Shown piece by piece: positions 9,035 to 17,799 of a stretch of DNA of 64,000 nt. Below the pieces are notes generated by a model, which made no database searches, was not told the DNA's origin, and was given only the letters and a program-made list of their open reading frames with translations. The first letter of the stretch is position 1. Every line of letters starts with the position of its first letter. Both the position numbers and the translations under genes were made by a program. The stretch comes from Shinella kummerowiae (GTDB taxonomy: Bacteria > Pseudomonadota > Alphaproteobacteria > Rhizobiales > Rhizobiaceae), in NCBI RefSeq assembly GCF_009827055.1, contig NZ_WUMK01000005.1:186001-250000 (forward strand). The letters are read 5' to 3'.

Positions 9035-9044
9035 GAAAACTCCA

Positions 9045-10013
9045 TCACGGTTTGTTGGCAAGAAAGATCTGTGCGGCGGCGCCGATGATGCCGGCCTCGT
9101 TGCCGAGGGAAGCGAGCGAGAAGCGCACCGGCGCGAGATACATGTCGAGGCCGCAAGCACGCGCCTCCTTTTCCAGCGGCTCCAGCAGCATGTCGCCGGC
9201 GGCACTCAACCCACCCCCGAGAAGGATGACGTCCGGGGCGAAAATCTGCGCCCAGGTCGCGGCGCCGCGGCCGAGCCACCGTCCGACATCCGTCAGCATC
9301 GCTCTCGCAGCGGGGTCGCCCTCAAATGCGGTGACGATAACGTCCGAGGCATCGGCCTCCCGTCCGAGGTCGCGCGCCCGCGCGGCCAGCGCGCTGGCAG
9401 GGACTTCCGCGCAGTAGCGCCGGGCGATGCCGTTCAACGCATCGCCGGACGCCAGCGATTCCAGACAGCCAATGCAGCCCTGCCGGCAGGGTTGGCCTTC
9501 CGTGCCGTGAATGATGAGCTGTCCGGCATTGCCGAGGCCACCACCCGACGTGATGAAGGGTTTTCCGTCGATGGTGAGCGAAACGCCGATGCCGGTTCCT
9601 GCTGCGATCAACAGAAGGCGTTGGGCGTCCCTGTCCCTGCCGAACATCGCTTCCGCAAGCCCGGCCGCGGTCCCATCGTTTTCCATCTGGGCGGGGAGCG
9701 AGAACAATTCGCCGAGGCGCTCGGCCAGTGGAAAGTCGTCGAGCGCGGGGATGTTGCCGAGGTTGCCGGACAGGTTGTCCGGGTGGATGCGTCCCGGAAA
9801 ACCGATGCCGATGCCCAGCGGTCTCTCCTGCGGATGGGCGGCCGTGATGTCGCGGATAGCCTCCGCATAGCGACCGACGATGGCGTCGGCGCCATCGCTG
9901 CTATCGACGACGATGCGACGCCGCGCGACGATGTCACCGCCAGCCGAGACCAGGCCGATCTTGGTGCTGCCGCCGCCGATATCGACGCCGATTGCGAAAT
10001 CCTGCTGCGGCAC
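9045..10013 (-). CDS. ROK family sugar kinase or kinase-like protein with altered sugar motif
   Basis: A 322-residue ROK protein without a DNA-binding domain. Residues near the N-terminus carry the phosphate motif DIGGGSTKIGL, then ENDGTAAGLAE with the probable catalytic aspartate, and AAGTGIGVSL. In most ROK kinases the sugar is held by GExGH and zinc by CxCGxxGC. Here the corresponding stretch reads NAGQLIIHG and PCRQGCIGCLE, two residues shorter, with the glutamate changed to glutamine and one cysteine moved. The kinase core looks intact, so a different sugar is more likely than inactivity. It lies 11 bases after the regulator stop and 10 before the SIS gene start. Confidence 0.85.
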   Translation of the reverse strand: MPQQDFAIGVDIGGGSTKIGLVSAGGDIVARRRIVVDSSDGADAIVGRYAEAIRDITAAHPQERPLGIGIGFPGRIHPDNLSGNLGNIPALDDFPLAERLGELFSLPAQMENDGTAAGLAEAMFGRDRDAQRLLLIAAGTGIGVSLTIDGKPFITSGGGLGNAGQLIIHGTEGQPCRQGCIGCLESLASGDALNGIARRYCAEVPASALAARARDLGREADASDVIVTAFEGDPAARAMLTDVGRWLGRGAATWAQIFAPDVILLGGGLSAAGDMLLEPLEKEARACGLDMYLAPVRFSLASLGNEAGIIGAAAQIFLANKP

Positions 10014-10024
10014 GGCGTCTGCTC

Positions 10025-10783
10025 CTAGAGGCGATAACGGTTGACGTTGAGCATGAAGCCGTCGCCCTTGTAGACGGACTTCACATATTCGATGGCCTGA
10101 TCGGTGTCGGTGACGGTCACGCGCCAGACGATAAGGATGGGTGCGCCGGGCTCGATCCGAAGATGGCCGGCTTCTTCCGCCGTCGCAGCCGCCGGTTCAA
10201 ACAGCGCGTCCGTCCAGGTGGGAACGATGCCCCAGGTCGCCGTCATTTCCGTATAGAGCGAAGCGCCCTCGAACATGGCGCGGTTCGCCGACGGATAGAG
10301 CGCCATCGGCAGATAGGCGTCCTCCAGCGCGACCGGGTCGCCATCGATCGTGCGTACCCGGCGCAGAACGATGAAATCCGGCTTGCTCTCGCCCTCGGTC
10401 TGGAGGTGCTTGCGGAAGGCGGGCGGGAGCGGCTGTTTTTCGTCATAGGAGACGATGGTCGATCCCGGTTTGCCGCCGAGCTTTTGCACTTCCCTGGTAA
10501 AGCTGTGGAAACCCGAGACGCCGCGCATGCGCGAGGCGGTGCTGAAATAGCCGCGGCCATGTTCGCTGTAGATCACGCCGCGCGTTTCCAGTTGCTTGAG
10601 CGCCTGGCGGATGGTGACGCGCGAGACACCGAATTCCCGCGACAACTCCCCCTCGGACGGCAGGGCGAAATGCGCGCCGTTGCGCGACTTCACCTCCGTA
10701 TCGAGGATCTCCGCCACCTGCGCATACATGGGCACGGCGCCGCTTTTGCGGATCGGTTTTTTCTTCAGCCAGGTTTCGGTCAT
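10025..10783 (-). CDS. GntR family transcriptional regulator, HutC/UTRA type
   Basis: A 252-residue regulator. A winged helix at about residues 18-75 contains LPSEGELSREFGVSRVTIRQALKQLETRGVI in broken form; the UTRA effector domain follows at about 95-245. UTRA domains usually sense phosphorylated sugars or small acids. It leads the GntR-ROK-SIS operon and is also next to a GMC oxidoreductase and a sugar ABC operon. A GGAGG site 7 bases upstream supports ATG 10783 over an 8-codon extension. Confidence 0.9.
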   Translation of the reverse strand: MTETWLKKKPIRKSGAVPMYAQVAEILDTEVKSRNGAHFALPSEGELSREFGVSRVTIRQALKQLETRGVIYSEHGRGYFSTASRMRGVSGFHSFTREVQKLGGKPGSTIVSYDEKQPLPPAFRKHLQTEGESKPDFIVLRRVRTIDGDPVALEDAYLPMALYPSANRAMFEGASLYTEMTATWGIVPTWTDALFEPAAATAEEAGHLRIEPGAPILIVWRVTVTDTDQAIEYVKSVYKGDGFMLNVNRYRL

Positions 10784-10818
10784 CGATGTCCTCCTTTTCG
10801 ACGGCACTCAGGTCCCTA

Positions 10819-10837
10819 GTCTCTAACATGTCGAGAC
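10819..10837. promoter_or_regulatory. Candidate GntR operator
   Basis: gtctc and gagac arms flank taacatgtc, about 36 bases upstream of the GntR start. The core TAACATGT recurs at 12618-12625, in front of the sugar ABC operon. This suggests autoregulation plus control of the transporter; there is no direct proof. Confidence 0.4.
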
Positions 10838-10878
10838 AAGCGGGCAAGAATACCGCCTGTGGAGCGTACCTTTCCGGT

Positions 10879-12477
10879 TCAGCCTCGCGTCATGGCCGCA
10901 GCGATCTTTTCGGCGGCCATGATGATCGGGGCGTTGATATTGGCGGACGGAACGCGCGGCAGGATCGAACCATCGACGATGCGCAATTTCTCCAACCCGT
11001 GGACGCGTCCTGCCGAGTCGGTGACGGCGAGGTCATCCGAACCCATGCGGCAGGTGCTGGTGGGGTGATGTTCGGTGTTGGCGACGGTGCGAAGCCATGC
11101 CTCAATTTCGGCGTCGGACGCCGTGCGCTCCGGCGTATCGACCGCTGCACCCTTGTAGCGCAACCAGGCGGACTGGTTCGCCATGTCCAGCGTCTTGCGG
11201 ACGCCGTCCACCATTTCGAGAGTGTCGCGCCGGTCGGTCAGATAATTGAAGCGGATGGACGGCTTTGCTGCGGGGTCGGCCGATTTAAGCGCGATCCGGC
11301 CGCGGCTATAGGGCCGCATCTGGCTGACGAAGTACTGAAAACCCTCCGAGATGGTCACCTTGCCGGACTGGAAGTCCGCCAGGAACGGCAGGAATTCGTG
11401 CTGCATGTTGAAATAGTCGATGGCGTCGCTGCTTTTGAAGAAGGCGCCGACCTCGAAAAAGTTGGTGGCGCCGAGGCCGCGCTTGAACAGCAGCCATTCG
11501 ATGCCGAGCTTCAGCCGGCCGACCATATTCAGTTGCCGGCGGATGGAGACGCCGCCGGGCGAGGTGAAGCGCAAGGGGGCGACGACATGGTCCTGCAAGT
11601 CGGCGCCGACGCCCGGCAGGTGCGCGGTGCTGGCAATGCCGTGCTCGTTCAGTGCTGTACGGTCACCGATACCGGAGAGCATCAGGAGATGCGGCGAACC
11701 GACCGTTCCGGCCGACAGGATGGTTTCGCGCGCTGCACGGATCATCTTGCGTTCGCCACGTTGGGAAAGGGTGACCCCGCCGGCCGTGCGGCCATCGACA
11801 AGAATTTTTTCCACGAGGCATCCGGTCATCACCGTCAGGTTCGGGCGGCGACGTGCCGGTGCGAGATAGGCGAGGCTGGTGCTGCAGCGCACGCCGTCGC
11901 GGATGGTCGCCTGGGTAATATGGACGCCATCCTGTTCACCGCTGTTGTAGTCGCCGGCATCGCGAAGGCCGAACTCCTGGCCGGCCGAAAGGAAGGCGCG
12001 GTAGAGCGGATGATCGGCCTTGCTGCGCACCACGCTGATCGGGCCTGAACCGCCACGCATCGGATCACGGCCGCCCTCAAAGCTCTCCAACTTCTGGAAA
12101 TAGGGCAGGCAATCGTCGAAATCCCAGCCTTCGACACCGAGACTGCGCCAGCTGTCGTAGTCCTGCCGTGCGCCACGCACATAGACCATGCCGTTGATGG
12201 AGGAACTGCCGCCAAGCCCGCGGCCGCGCGCTTGTCCTATGCTGCGGCCGTGCAGTTCCGGCTCGGGCTCGCTCTCGAATTTCCAGTTGTAGCGATCGCT
12301 TTCGATGGGGAATGTCAGCGCCGCCGGCATCTGGATGAAGATGCTGCGGTCGCTCGGGCCGGCTTCGAGCAGGCAGACGGAGACGGCCGGATCTTCCGAT
12401 AGGCGATTGGCCAGCACGCAGCCCGCCGAGCCGGCGCCGACGATGACATAGTCGAATTCCTGGGTGCTCTTGATCAT
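10879..12477 (-). CDS. GMC family oxidoreductase, choline-dehydrogenase-like
   Basis: A 532-residue FAD enzyme. The dinucleotide motif VGAGSAGCVLANRL is at residues 12-25, followed by the GMC signature GRGLGGSSSINGMVYVRG around residue 83. The C-terminal catalytic region shows EHHPTSTCRMG (active histidine) and SANINAPI (second active position). The family oxidises alcohols or sugars. It has no Tat or Sec signal, so it acts in the cytoplasm. It is divergent from the sugar ABC operon, so its likely substrate is the imported sugar or its aglycone. Confidence 0.88.
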   Translation of the reverse strand: MIKSTQEFDYVIVGAGSAGCVLANRLSEDPAVSVCLLEAGPSDRSIFIQMPAALTFPIESDRYNWKFESEPEPELHGRSIGQARGRGLGGSSSINGMVYVRGARQDYDSWRSLGVEGWDFDDCLPYFQKLESFEGGRDPMRGGSGPISVVRSKADHPLYRAFLSAGQEFGLRDAGDYNSGEQDGVHITQATIRDGVRCSTSLAYLAPARRRPNLTVMTGCLVEKILVDGRTAGGVTLSQRGERKMIRAARETILSAGTVGSPHLLMLSGIGDRTALNEHGIASTAHLPGVGADLQDHVVAPLRFTSPGGVSIRRQLNMVGRLKLGIEWLLFKRGLGATNFFEVGAFFKSSDAIDYFNMQHEFLPFLADFQSGKVTISEGFQYFVSQMRPYSRGRIALKSADPAAKPSIRFNYLTDRRDTLEMVDGVRKTLDMANQSAWLRYKGAAVDTPERTASDAEIEAWLRTVANTEHHPTSTCRMGSDDLAVTDSAGRVHGLEKLRIVDGSILPRVPSANINAPIIMAAEKIAAAMTRG

Positions 12478-12617
12478 CTCGTTCCCTTCATGCCCGCGGT
12501 CTGCCGGATAGTCTGCCGCGTCCTTCGGTCCGGCGAAACATCCAGGCCGGCTTTCTTGTCGGTCGTCGTTTTGGCCCGGGCACTAGACAGCGCTACCGGC
12601 CTGTGTTAGCTGGTGTT

Positions 12618-12653
12618 TAACATGTAGTAACAAGTTGTCAAGCGAACAACTTG
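12618..12653. promoter_or_regulatory. Candidate operator region of the first sugar ABC operon
   Basis: TAACATGT (12618-12625) matches the core of the candidate operator at 10819-10837. Next to it, caagttgt (12631-12638) and acaacttg (12646-12653) form a perfect inverted repeat with a 7-base spacer. It ends 34 bases before the binding-protein start, a typical regulator site. Confidence 0.45.
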
Positions 12654-12687
12654 CTGCATGCCGCTAAAACCAACCGGGAGCAGAACA

Positions 12688-14019
12688 ATGAAACGAAGGG
12701 GATTTCTCACGCTGACAGCCGCATGGTCGGCTTTAGCCCTCTCCACAAGCGCCTTTGCGATGGACTGGAAACAGCAGTCCGGCCAGGAAATCACGGTTCT
12801 CCTGAGCGAGCACCCGTGGACGGCCGAGCTGCGCAAACATGTCGGCGCGTTCGAAGCCGAGACCGGCATCAAGGTCAAAATCGACGCCTTCGCGGAAGAT
12901 CTCTATTCCGACCGCATGAACCTCGCGGTCCGCTCGGCGGAATCCGTCGCGGACGTCTACATGGTCCAGATGGACTCCGCGCTCTATACGCAGTGGGAAG
13001 CTGGCGCCGTCGAGCCGCTGACGCCCTATCTCGACGACGCAGCCAAGACGGATGCGGCCTATGACCTCGCCGACTATCCGGAAGGTTTTCGCGCGGGTGC
13101 GTCGTTCCCTGTCGGTCAGCCTGATCCGCAGCTCTACGCGATCCCGATCTCCTTCGAGGCCTATACGCTGTTCTACAACAAGGAGTTGGTCGAAAAATAT
13201 CTCGGCGGCAAAGTGCCGGCGACGATGGATGAGCTGATTGCAGCCGCGGGCGACATCAGCGCCAAGGGCGAGGGCAAGATTTTTGGCGCCTCGATGCGTG
13301 GCAAGCGCTCCGCCGAACTGGTCGATACCATGACCGGCATCGTGCTCGACGCCTGGGGCAGCGAGCCGGCAAGCCTTCCCTACAACATCTGGTTCGACGG
13401 TGACTGGTCGAAGCCGCGTTTCAACGATCCGCGCATTGCCAAGGGGCTTTCCTATTATGCCGGCCTGTTGAAAGCCGGGCCGCCGAGCGCATTGTCCTAT
13501 GGCTGGGAAGATGCGAGCCGCTTCTTCTCGCAGGGCAATGCCGCCTTCTTCGTCGACGCTTCGGTCTTCGGTCCAGGCTTCGAGGATGCGAAGACCTCGG
13601 CGATTGCCGGCAAGGTCGGCTACGCGCCGCTGCCGGCGTCCACCGGGGACATCGGCTATAGCGGCCATTGGTCCTGGGGCATTTCGATCGCCAAGAATTC
13701 GGCGAAGAAGGATGCCGCCTGGCTGTTCGTGCAGTGGGCGACCAACAAGAAGATGACGGCAGCGCTGGGCGTGGCGACAGGCGGCGCACCGCGCGATTCC
13801 TCCTGGGCCGACGCTGATTACGTCAAGGCCCTCGATGCCGGTTATGTCGCGGCGGTGAAGACCCAGATGCAGCACACGCGGCCGACCTCGGTCTTCCGCC
13901 AGGGCTGGAGCGATGTGGTGCTCCTGGTCGTCGATGCGATCCACCAGATCTATCAGGGCACCGCGCCCGAAGACGCCGTGGCGGAGCTTCAGACGAACGT
14001 TCAGGACACGCTCGAATAG
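12688..14019 (+). CDS. Sugar ABC transporter substrate-binding protein (SBP_bac_1)
   Basis: A 443-residue periplasmic sugar receptor. MKRRGFLTLTAAWSALAL and the following small residues to AFA form a signal peptide. The mature part has the family 1 layout: EITVLLSEHPWTAEL at the start, then NKELVEKY (about residue 165) and AWLFVQWATNKKM near residue 350. Ligands of this family are oligosaccharides, glycosides or polyols. GGGAG before ATG 12688 supports this start rather than an ATG ten codons earlier. It heads an SBP-permease-permease-ATPase operon. Confidence 0.9.
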   Translation: MKRRGFLTLTAAWSALALSTSAFAMDWKQQSGQEITVLLSEHPWTAELRKHVGAFEAETGIKVKIDAFAEDLYSDRMNLAVRSAESVADVYMVQMDSALYTQWEAGAVEPLTPYLDDAAKTDAAYDLADYPEGFRAGASFPVGQPDPQLYAIPISFEAYTLFYNKELVEKYLGGKVPATMDELIAAAGDISAKGEGKIFGASMRGKRSAELVDTMTGIVLDAWGSEPASLPYNIWFDGDWSKPRFNDPRIAKGLSYYAGLLKAGPPSALSYGWEDASRFFSQGNAAFFVDASVFGPGFEDAKTSAIAGKVGYAPLPASTGDIGYSGHWSWGISIAKNSAKKDAAWLFVQWATNKKMTAALGVATGGAPRDSSWADADYVKALDAGYVAAVKTQMQHTRPTSVFRQGWSDVVLLVVDAIHQIYQGTAPEDAVAELQTNVQDTLE

Positions 14020-14029
14020 GCCGATTTCG

Positions 14030-14057
14030 CGGGGCCGGCATGCCCGGCCCCGTTTTT
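14030..14057 (+). terminator. Terminator-like hairpin between binding-protein and permease genes
   Basis: Arms cggggccgg (14030-14038) and ccggccccg (14044-14052) are followed by five T. It sits 10 bases after the binding-protein stop and 24 before the permease start, so it should terminate part of the transcripts and protect the 3' end of the rest. Confidence 0.75.
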
Positions 14058-14080
14058 CCCAAAGCAGGACCCTACCGACC

Positions 14081-14944
14081 ATGCACCGAGACAAACATAT
14101 CCGTTGGCTGATCGCGCCGGCCTTGCTGCTGCTGGCCGCAGGAACGCTCTATCCGGTGATCTATGCCGGCTATCTCTCGCTCCTCCAGTGGAACTGGGGT
14201 TCCGAGGCCAAATTCGTCGGGTTCCGCAATTTCGTGCGCATCCTCTCGGGCACCGGTTTCCCGAAGGCTTTGTTCAATACCTTCTATTTCGCCGTCTTTG
14301 CCGTGGTTATCGAGACCCTGCTCGGTCTCGGCCTGGCGCTTGCCATCAACCGCATCCGCATCGGTGCCGGCCTGATCCGCACGCTGATGATCCTGCCGCT
14401 GATGGTCTCAGGCATCGCCGTCTCGCTGATCTGGAAGGTCATGCTCGATCCGACGCTCGGCATCGTCAACTATCTCTTGTCGCTTGTCGGCATTGTCGGC
14501 CCCGCCTGGCTCGGCACGGTGCCGACCGCCATGCCGTCGATCATCATGATCGATACCTGGTGGCAGACGGCCTTTACCTTCATCATCCTGTCGTCCGCGC
14601 TGAAAAGCCTGCCGACCGAGCCGTTCGAGGCCGCAAGGCTGGAGGGAGCGACGCCGTTCCAGACCTTTCGCCACGTCACCCTGCCGATGCTGAAGCCGGT
14701 GCTGATCACCGTCATCATCTTCCGCACCATCGATACGCTGAAGGTTTTCGACATCATCTTCGGCACAACCGGCGGTGGGCCGCTCAGAGCTACGGAAAGC
14801 GTGCAGACGCTCGCCTACCAGACGGCCTTCAAATCCTACAAGTTCGGCGAGTCCGCGGCGATTGCGGTGGTTTTCTCGCTGATCATCCTCACCCTGTGCA
14901 TCATCTACCTGATGATCGATACCGACGACGGAGAAAAGGCATGA
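14081..14944 (+). CDS. Sugar ABC transporter permease (MalF/UgpA-like)
   Basis: A 287-residue membrane protein with six hydrophobic segments. The EAA motif appears as EPFEAARLEGATPFQTFRHV. It begins at ATG 14081 just beyond the intercistronic terminator. The stop overlaps the next start (ATGA). It forms the membrane channel with the next gene product. Confidence 0.92.
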   Translation: MHRDKHIRWLIAPALLLLAAGTLYPVIYAGYLSLLQWNWGSEAKFVGFRNFVRILSGTGFPKALFNTFYFAVFAVVIETLLGLGLALAINRIRIGAGLIRTLMILPLMVSGIAVSLIWKVMLDPTLGIVNYLLSLVGIVGPAWLGTVPTAMPSIIMIDTWWQTAFTFIILSSALKSLPTEPFEAARLEGATPFQTFRHVTLPMLKPVLITVIIFRTIDTLKVFDIIFGTTGGGPLRATESVQTLAYQTAFKSYKFGESAAIAVVFSLIILTLCIIYLMIDTDDGEKA

Positions 14945-15768
14945 GCGCCTCCGCTTCCTTCCGCCGCAAGCTCTGGCCCTATGCGGTTGCTGTCGTGGCC
15001 GTTGCCGTGTCGGTCTTTCCGATCTTCTGGATCCTGACCATCGCGCTCAAGACGCGGGTCGATGCCTTCGCCATGCCGCCGGTCTGGTTCTTCTCGCCGG
15101 TCTGGGAGAATTTCGGCAAGGCCTGGTCGGCGACCGGTTTCTCCGGAGCCTTCTTCAACAGCCTGATCGTCTGTGCGCTCGGCAACATCCTCGCGCTCGC
15201 CGCCGGCATTCCCGCCGCCTATTATCTCAACAAGCGGCATGTGCCCGGGCGGCGGACGATCCTGATCTGGCTGCTCATCTCCTACATGCTGCCGGAATTC
15301 CTGTTCATCGTGCCGATGTACGTGTTGTTCCAGAGCATCGGCCTCTACGACACGGTGATCGGACTGGCGCTGATCTACCAGGTCTTCACGCTGCCCTTCA
15401 CGATCTGGCTGCTGCGCGCCTTCTTCGCCGATATCCCGGAAGCGCTCGCCGAGGCGGCGCGGCTCGAAGGGGCGGGGACGTGGCGCATTGTCTGGACGAT
15501 CTATGTGCCGATCGCCGCCCCCGGCATCGCCGCCACCGTCATCCTCAACAGCATCAAGATGTGGAACGAACTCACCATCGCGCTCGCGCTGACCTTCGAC
15601 AAGGCGCAGACCGTGACGCTCGCCGTCGCCGGTTTCCGCGGCTATGCCTCCATCGACTGGGGCGCGATGTCGGCGGCGTCCATCATCATCATCCTGCCCA
15701 TGGCGCTGTTCGCCATCCTGGCACAGCGGCGCATCGTCCAGGGGCTCAGCCTCGGCGCGGTGAAGTAA
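14941..15768 (+). CDS. Sugar ABC transporter permease (MalG/UgpE-like)
   Basis: A 275-residue membrane protein with about six hydrophobic segments. The EAA loop is EALAEAARLEGAGTWRIVW. Start at ATG 14941 overlaps the stop of the preceding permease; the long upstream frame is a shadow. Confidence 0.92.
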   Translation: MSASASFRRKLWPYAVAVVAVAVSVFPIFWILTIALKTRVDAFAMPPVWFFSPVWENFGKAWSATGFSGAFFNSLIVCALGNILALAAGIPAAYYLNKRHVPGRRTILIWLLISYMLPEFLFIVPMYVLFQSIGLYDTVIGLALIYQVFTLPFTIWLLRAFFADIPEALAEAARLEGAGTWRIVWTIYVPIAAPGIAATVILNSIKMWNELTIALALTFDKAQTVTLAVAGFRGYASIDWGAMSAASIIIILPMALFAILAQRRIVQGLSLGAVK

Positions 15769-15803
15769 GCTGCATCCAGTAATCAGATCAAGGATCGCAA
15801 AAC

Positions 15804-16880
15804 ATGTCTGCCGTCTCCCTTCAAGGCATCGATATTTCCTATGGCTCCGTCGATGTCGTTCGCAATCTCGATCTCGATATCAAGTCGGGCGAGTTCGTCG
15901 TGTTCGTCGGACCGTCTGGCTGCGGCAAGTCGACGACGTTGCGGCTGATCGCGGGCCTCGAGGAAGGTCGCTCCGGCCGGGTTTCCATTGGCGACAAGGT
16001 CGTCAACGATGTCGACCCCGCCAAGCGCGATGTGGCCATGGTGTTCCAGAATTATGCGCTGTTCCCGCACATGTCGGTCGCCGACAATATTTCCTTCGGG
16101 ATGCGGCTGCGTGGTGAGCCGAAGGAGAAGATCCGCGCGAATGTCGCGGATGTTGCGCGCATGGTGGGACTGAGCGACCATCTGCACAAGCGGCCGGGCG
16201 CGCTTTCCGGCGGCCAGCGCCAGCGCGTGGCGCTCGCCCGCGCGATCGTTCGCAAGCCGGCCGTCTTCCTGTTTGACGAGCCTCTGTCAAACCTTGATGC
16301 AGAGTTCCGTGCCGCCATGCGCTCCGAACTGAGCCGGCTGCATCGCGAGCTGGGCTCGACGATGATCTATGTCACCCACGATCAGGTGGAAGCGATGACG
16401 ATGGGTGACCGCATCGCCGTGCTCGCGCCTCTCGCACAGACCGGGCATTCCAACCTCATGCAGTTCGGCACGCCGGAAGAGGTCTATCACCGTCCCGCCA
16501 ATCTGTTCGTCGCGAAGTTCATCGGCTCGCCGCCGATGAACCTGTTCGACGGCCGCGCCGACGAGGGTGGTATCCGGTTCGGTGAGATCCGCCTGCCGAT
16601 GGAAGGCCAGGTGCCGGCCGCGATTACTGTTGGCGTCAGGCCGGAACATGTTCTTCTCAACACAGGGGAAGGGCCCTTCATGACGGGAACGGTCGAGGGC
16701 ACGGAAAATCTCGGCCATGAAAAGCTGTGGTTCTTCGCCACGGAGATCGGCCGCATCGTCGCCCGAACGCCCGATACCGGCAACTTCAGGCTGGGTGAGG
16801 CCGTAAACCTGCGTTTCCCAGCGGAGCGACTGCATCTGTTCGATGCGGCCACGGGCGGGCGTCGCGAAGCCCGCACCTAG
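15804..16880 (+). CDS. Sugar ABC transporter ATP-binding protein (UgpC/MalK-like)
   Basis: A 358-residue CUT1-type ATPase: Walker [10 protein letters not shown], signature [15 protein letters not shown], Walker [13 protein letters not shown], switch histidine in YVTHDQVEAM, then a C-terminal OB/TOBE domain from about residue 240 (RPEHV). The helix after Walker B reads DAEFRAAMRSEL, where most relatives have KLR. It ends 4 bases before the convergent epimerase gene, so the two transcripts overlap at their ends. Confidence 0.94.
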   Translation: MSAVSLQGIDISYGSVDVVRNLDLDIKSGEFVVFVGPSGCGKSTTLRLIAGLEEGRSGRVSIGDKVVNDVDPAKRDVAMVFQNYALFPHMSVADNISFGMRLRGEPKEKIRANVADVARMVGLSDHLHKRPGALSGGQRQRVALARAIVRKPAVFLFDEPLSNLDAEFRAAMRSELSRLHRELGSTMIYVTHDQVEAMTMGDRIAVLAPLAQTGHSNLMQFGTPEEVYHRPANLFVAKFIGSPPMNLFDGRADEGGIRFGEIRLPMEGQVPAAITVGVRPEHVLLNTGEGPFMTGTVEGTENLGHEKLWFFATEIGRIVARTPDTGNFRLGEAVNLRFPAERLHLFDAATGGRREART

Positions 16881-16884
16881 CCCT

Positions 16885-17769
16885 TCACGCCGGTATCAAG
16901 CGCTCCATGAGCGCCTTCAGGTCGCTGGCGACGGCAAAGCTGTTGTCCTGATGCTGACGGTTGCAGAACAGTTCGCAGCTCCACCATCCGGCATATCCGG
17001 TCGACTTCACGGCACCCACCCAGCTTTGAAGGTCGAGAACGCCCCGTCCGGTGGGGACGTCGCGCAGCACCGGTTCGTTCGGAATGCCGCCGGTATAGAG
17101 CAGGGAGTCGCACAGATGCACGCCATAGATCAGCTCCTTGTCCAGGCGTGCGATGCGCTCCGGTGTGTCTCCGGACGTGTAGGCGTGCCAGAAGTCGACG
17201 ACGATCCGCACATTGTCGCCTTTGCAGCGGTCGAGGACGCGCAGTTGCGCGTCCATGGTGTTGAGCGGGGTCCAGGACAGGGCCTCAAGGTAGACCAGCA
17301 ATCCATGCGACGCAGCGATATCCGCGACCGCCTGGAGGTTGGCGGCCGTCAGCTCGCTCTGGGTGTCGGTCGGCAGATCGACAAGGCCCCGATACAGCTC
17401 GGGGTAGCGTGCGGCAGCGCCGGCCTCGTAGATCCGGATGTCCAACGGACCGGTGATGGCTTCGATGCCTTTCGCGCCGGCCGCGGACGCGAGAACGCAG
17501 AGCTCTTCGGCTTCGCGAAGCATCTGCCGGCGGGCATCACCCTGCCGTTCGAGGTCGATCAGGAAGCCGATGCCGGGGAGGAAAAGGTGACCAAGACGCG
17601 TCTTGAGATCCTGCGTCGTGAAGCCGGCATCGAGAAACGCCTTGATCTTGTTGCCGGAGGTTTCGAGGCCGTCGAAGCCGAGGCGTGTTGCAATCTCGAT
17701 ATCGATCGCCAGCGTGTTCGGCCTGGAGGCCATCGAATGGAAGATGAGCTGGTTCTGGGTGCGGGGCAT
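16885..17769 (-). CDS. Sugar phosphate isomerase/epimerase-type TIM barrel (AP endonuclease 2 superfamily)
   Basis: A 294-residue protein with the pattern of the xylose-isomerase-like TIM barrel superfamily: GFDGLETSG near residue 31, a glutamate in YLEALSWTPLNT (about residue 160), IVVDFWHAYTSG with the metal-binding DxxH (about 188), and HLCDSL near residue 218. Such proteins epimerise or dehydrate keto sugars, often beside Gfo/Idh/MocA proteins, as here. The metal ligands E, D, H and a late E (WWSCELFC) are all in place. It lies 30 bases after the Gfo/Idh gene in the same direction. Confidence 0.85.
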   Translation of the reverse strand: MPRTQNQLIFHSMASRPNTLAIDIEIATRLGFDGLETSGNKIKAFLDAGFTTQDLKTRLGHLFLPGIGFLIDLERQGDARRQMLREAEELCVLASAAGAKGIEAITGPLDIRIYEAGAAARYPELYRGLVDLPTDTQSELTAANLQAVADIAASHGLLVYLEALSWTPLNTMDAQLRVLDRCKGDNVRIVVDFWHAYTSGDTPERIARLDKELIYGVHLCDSLLYTGGIPNEPVLRDVPTGRGVLDLQSWVGAVKSTGYAGWWSCELFCNRQHQDNSFAVASDLKALMERLIPA

Positions 17770-17799
17770 GGCTTTGGGCCTCTCGTGTTCGGTCGTGCG

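Noticed and set aside
12733-14094. 453-codon minus-strand frame opposite the sugar-binding protein
   Set aside because: Antisense to a gene with signal peptide and family motifs; no ribosome-binding site or recognisable domain.
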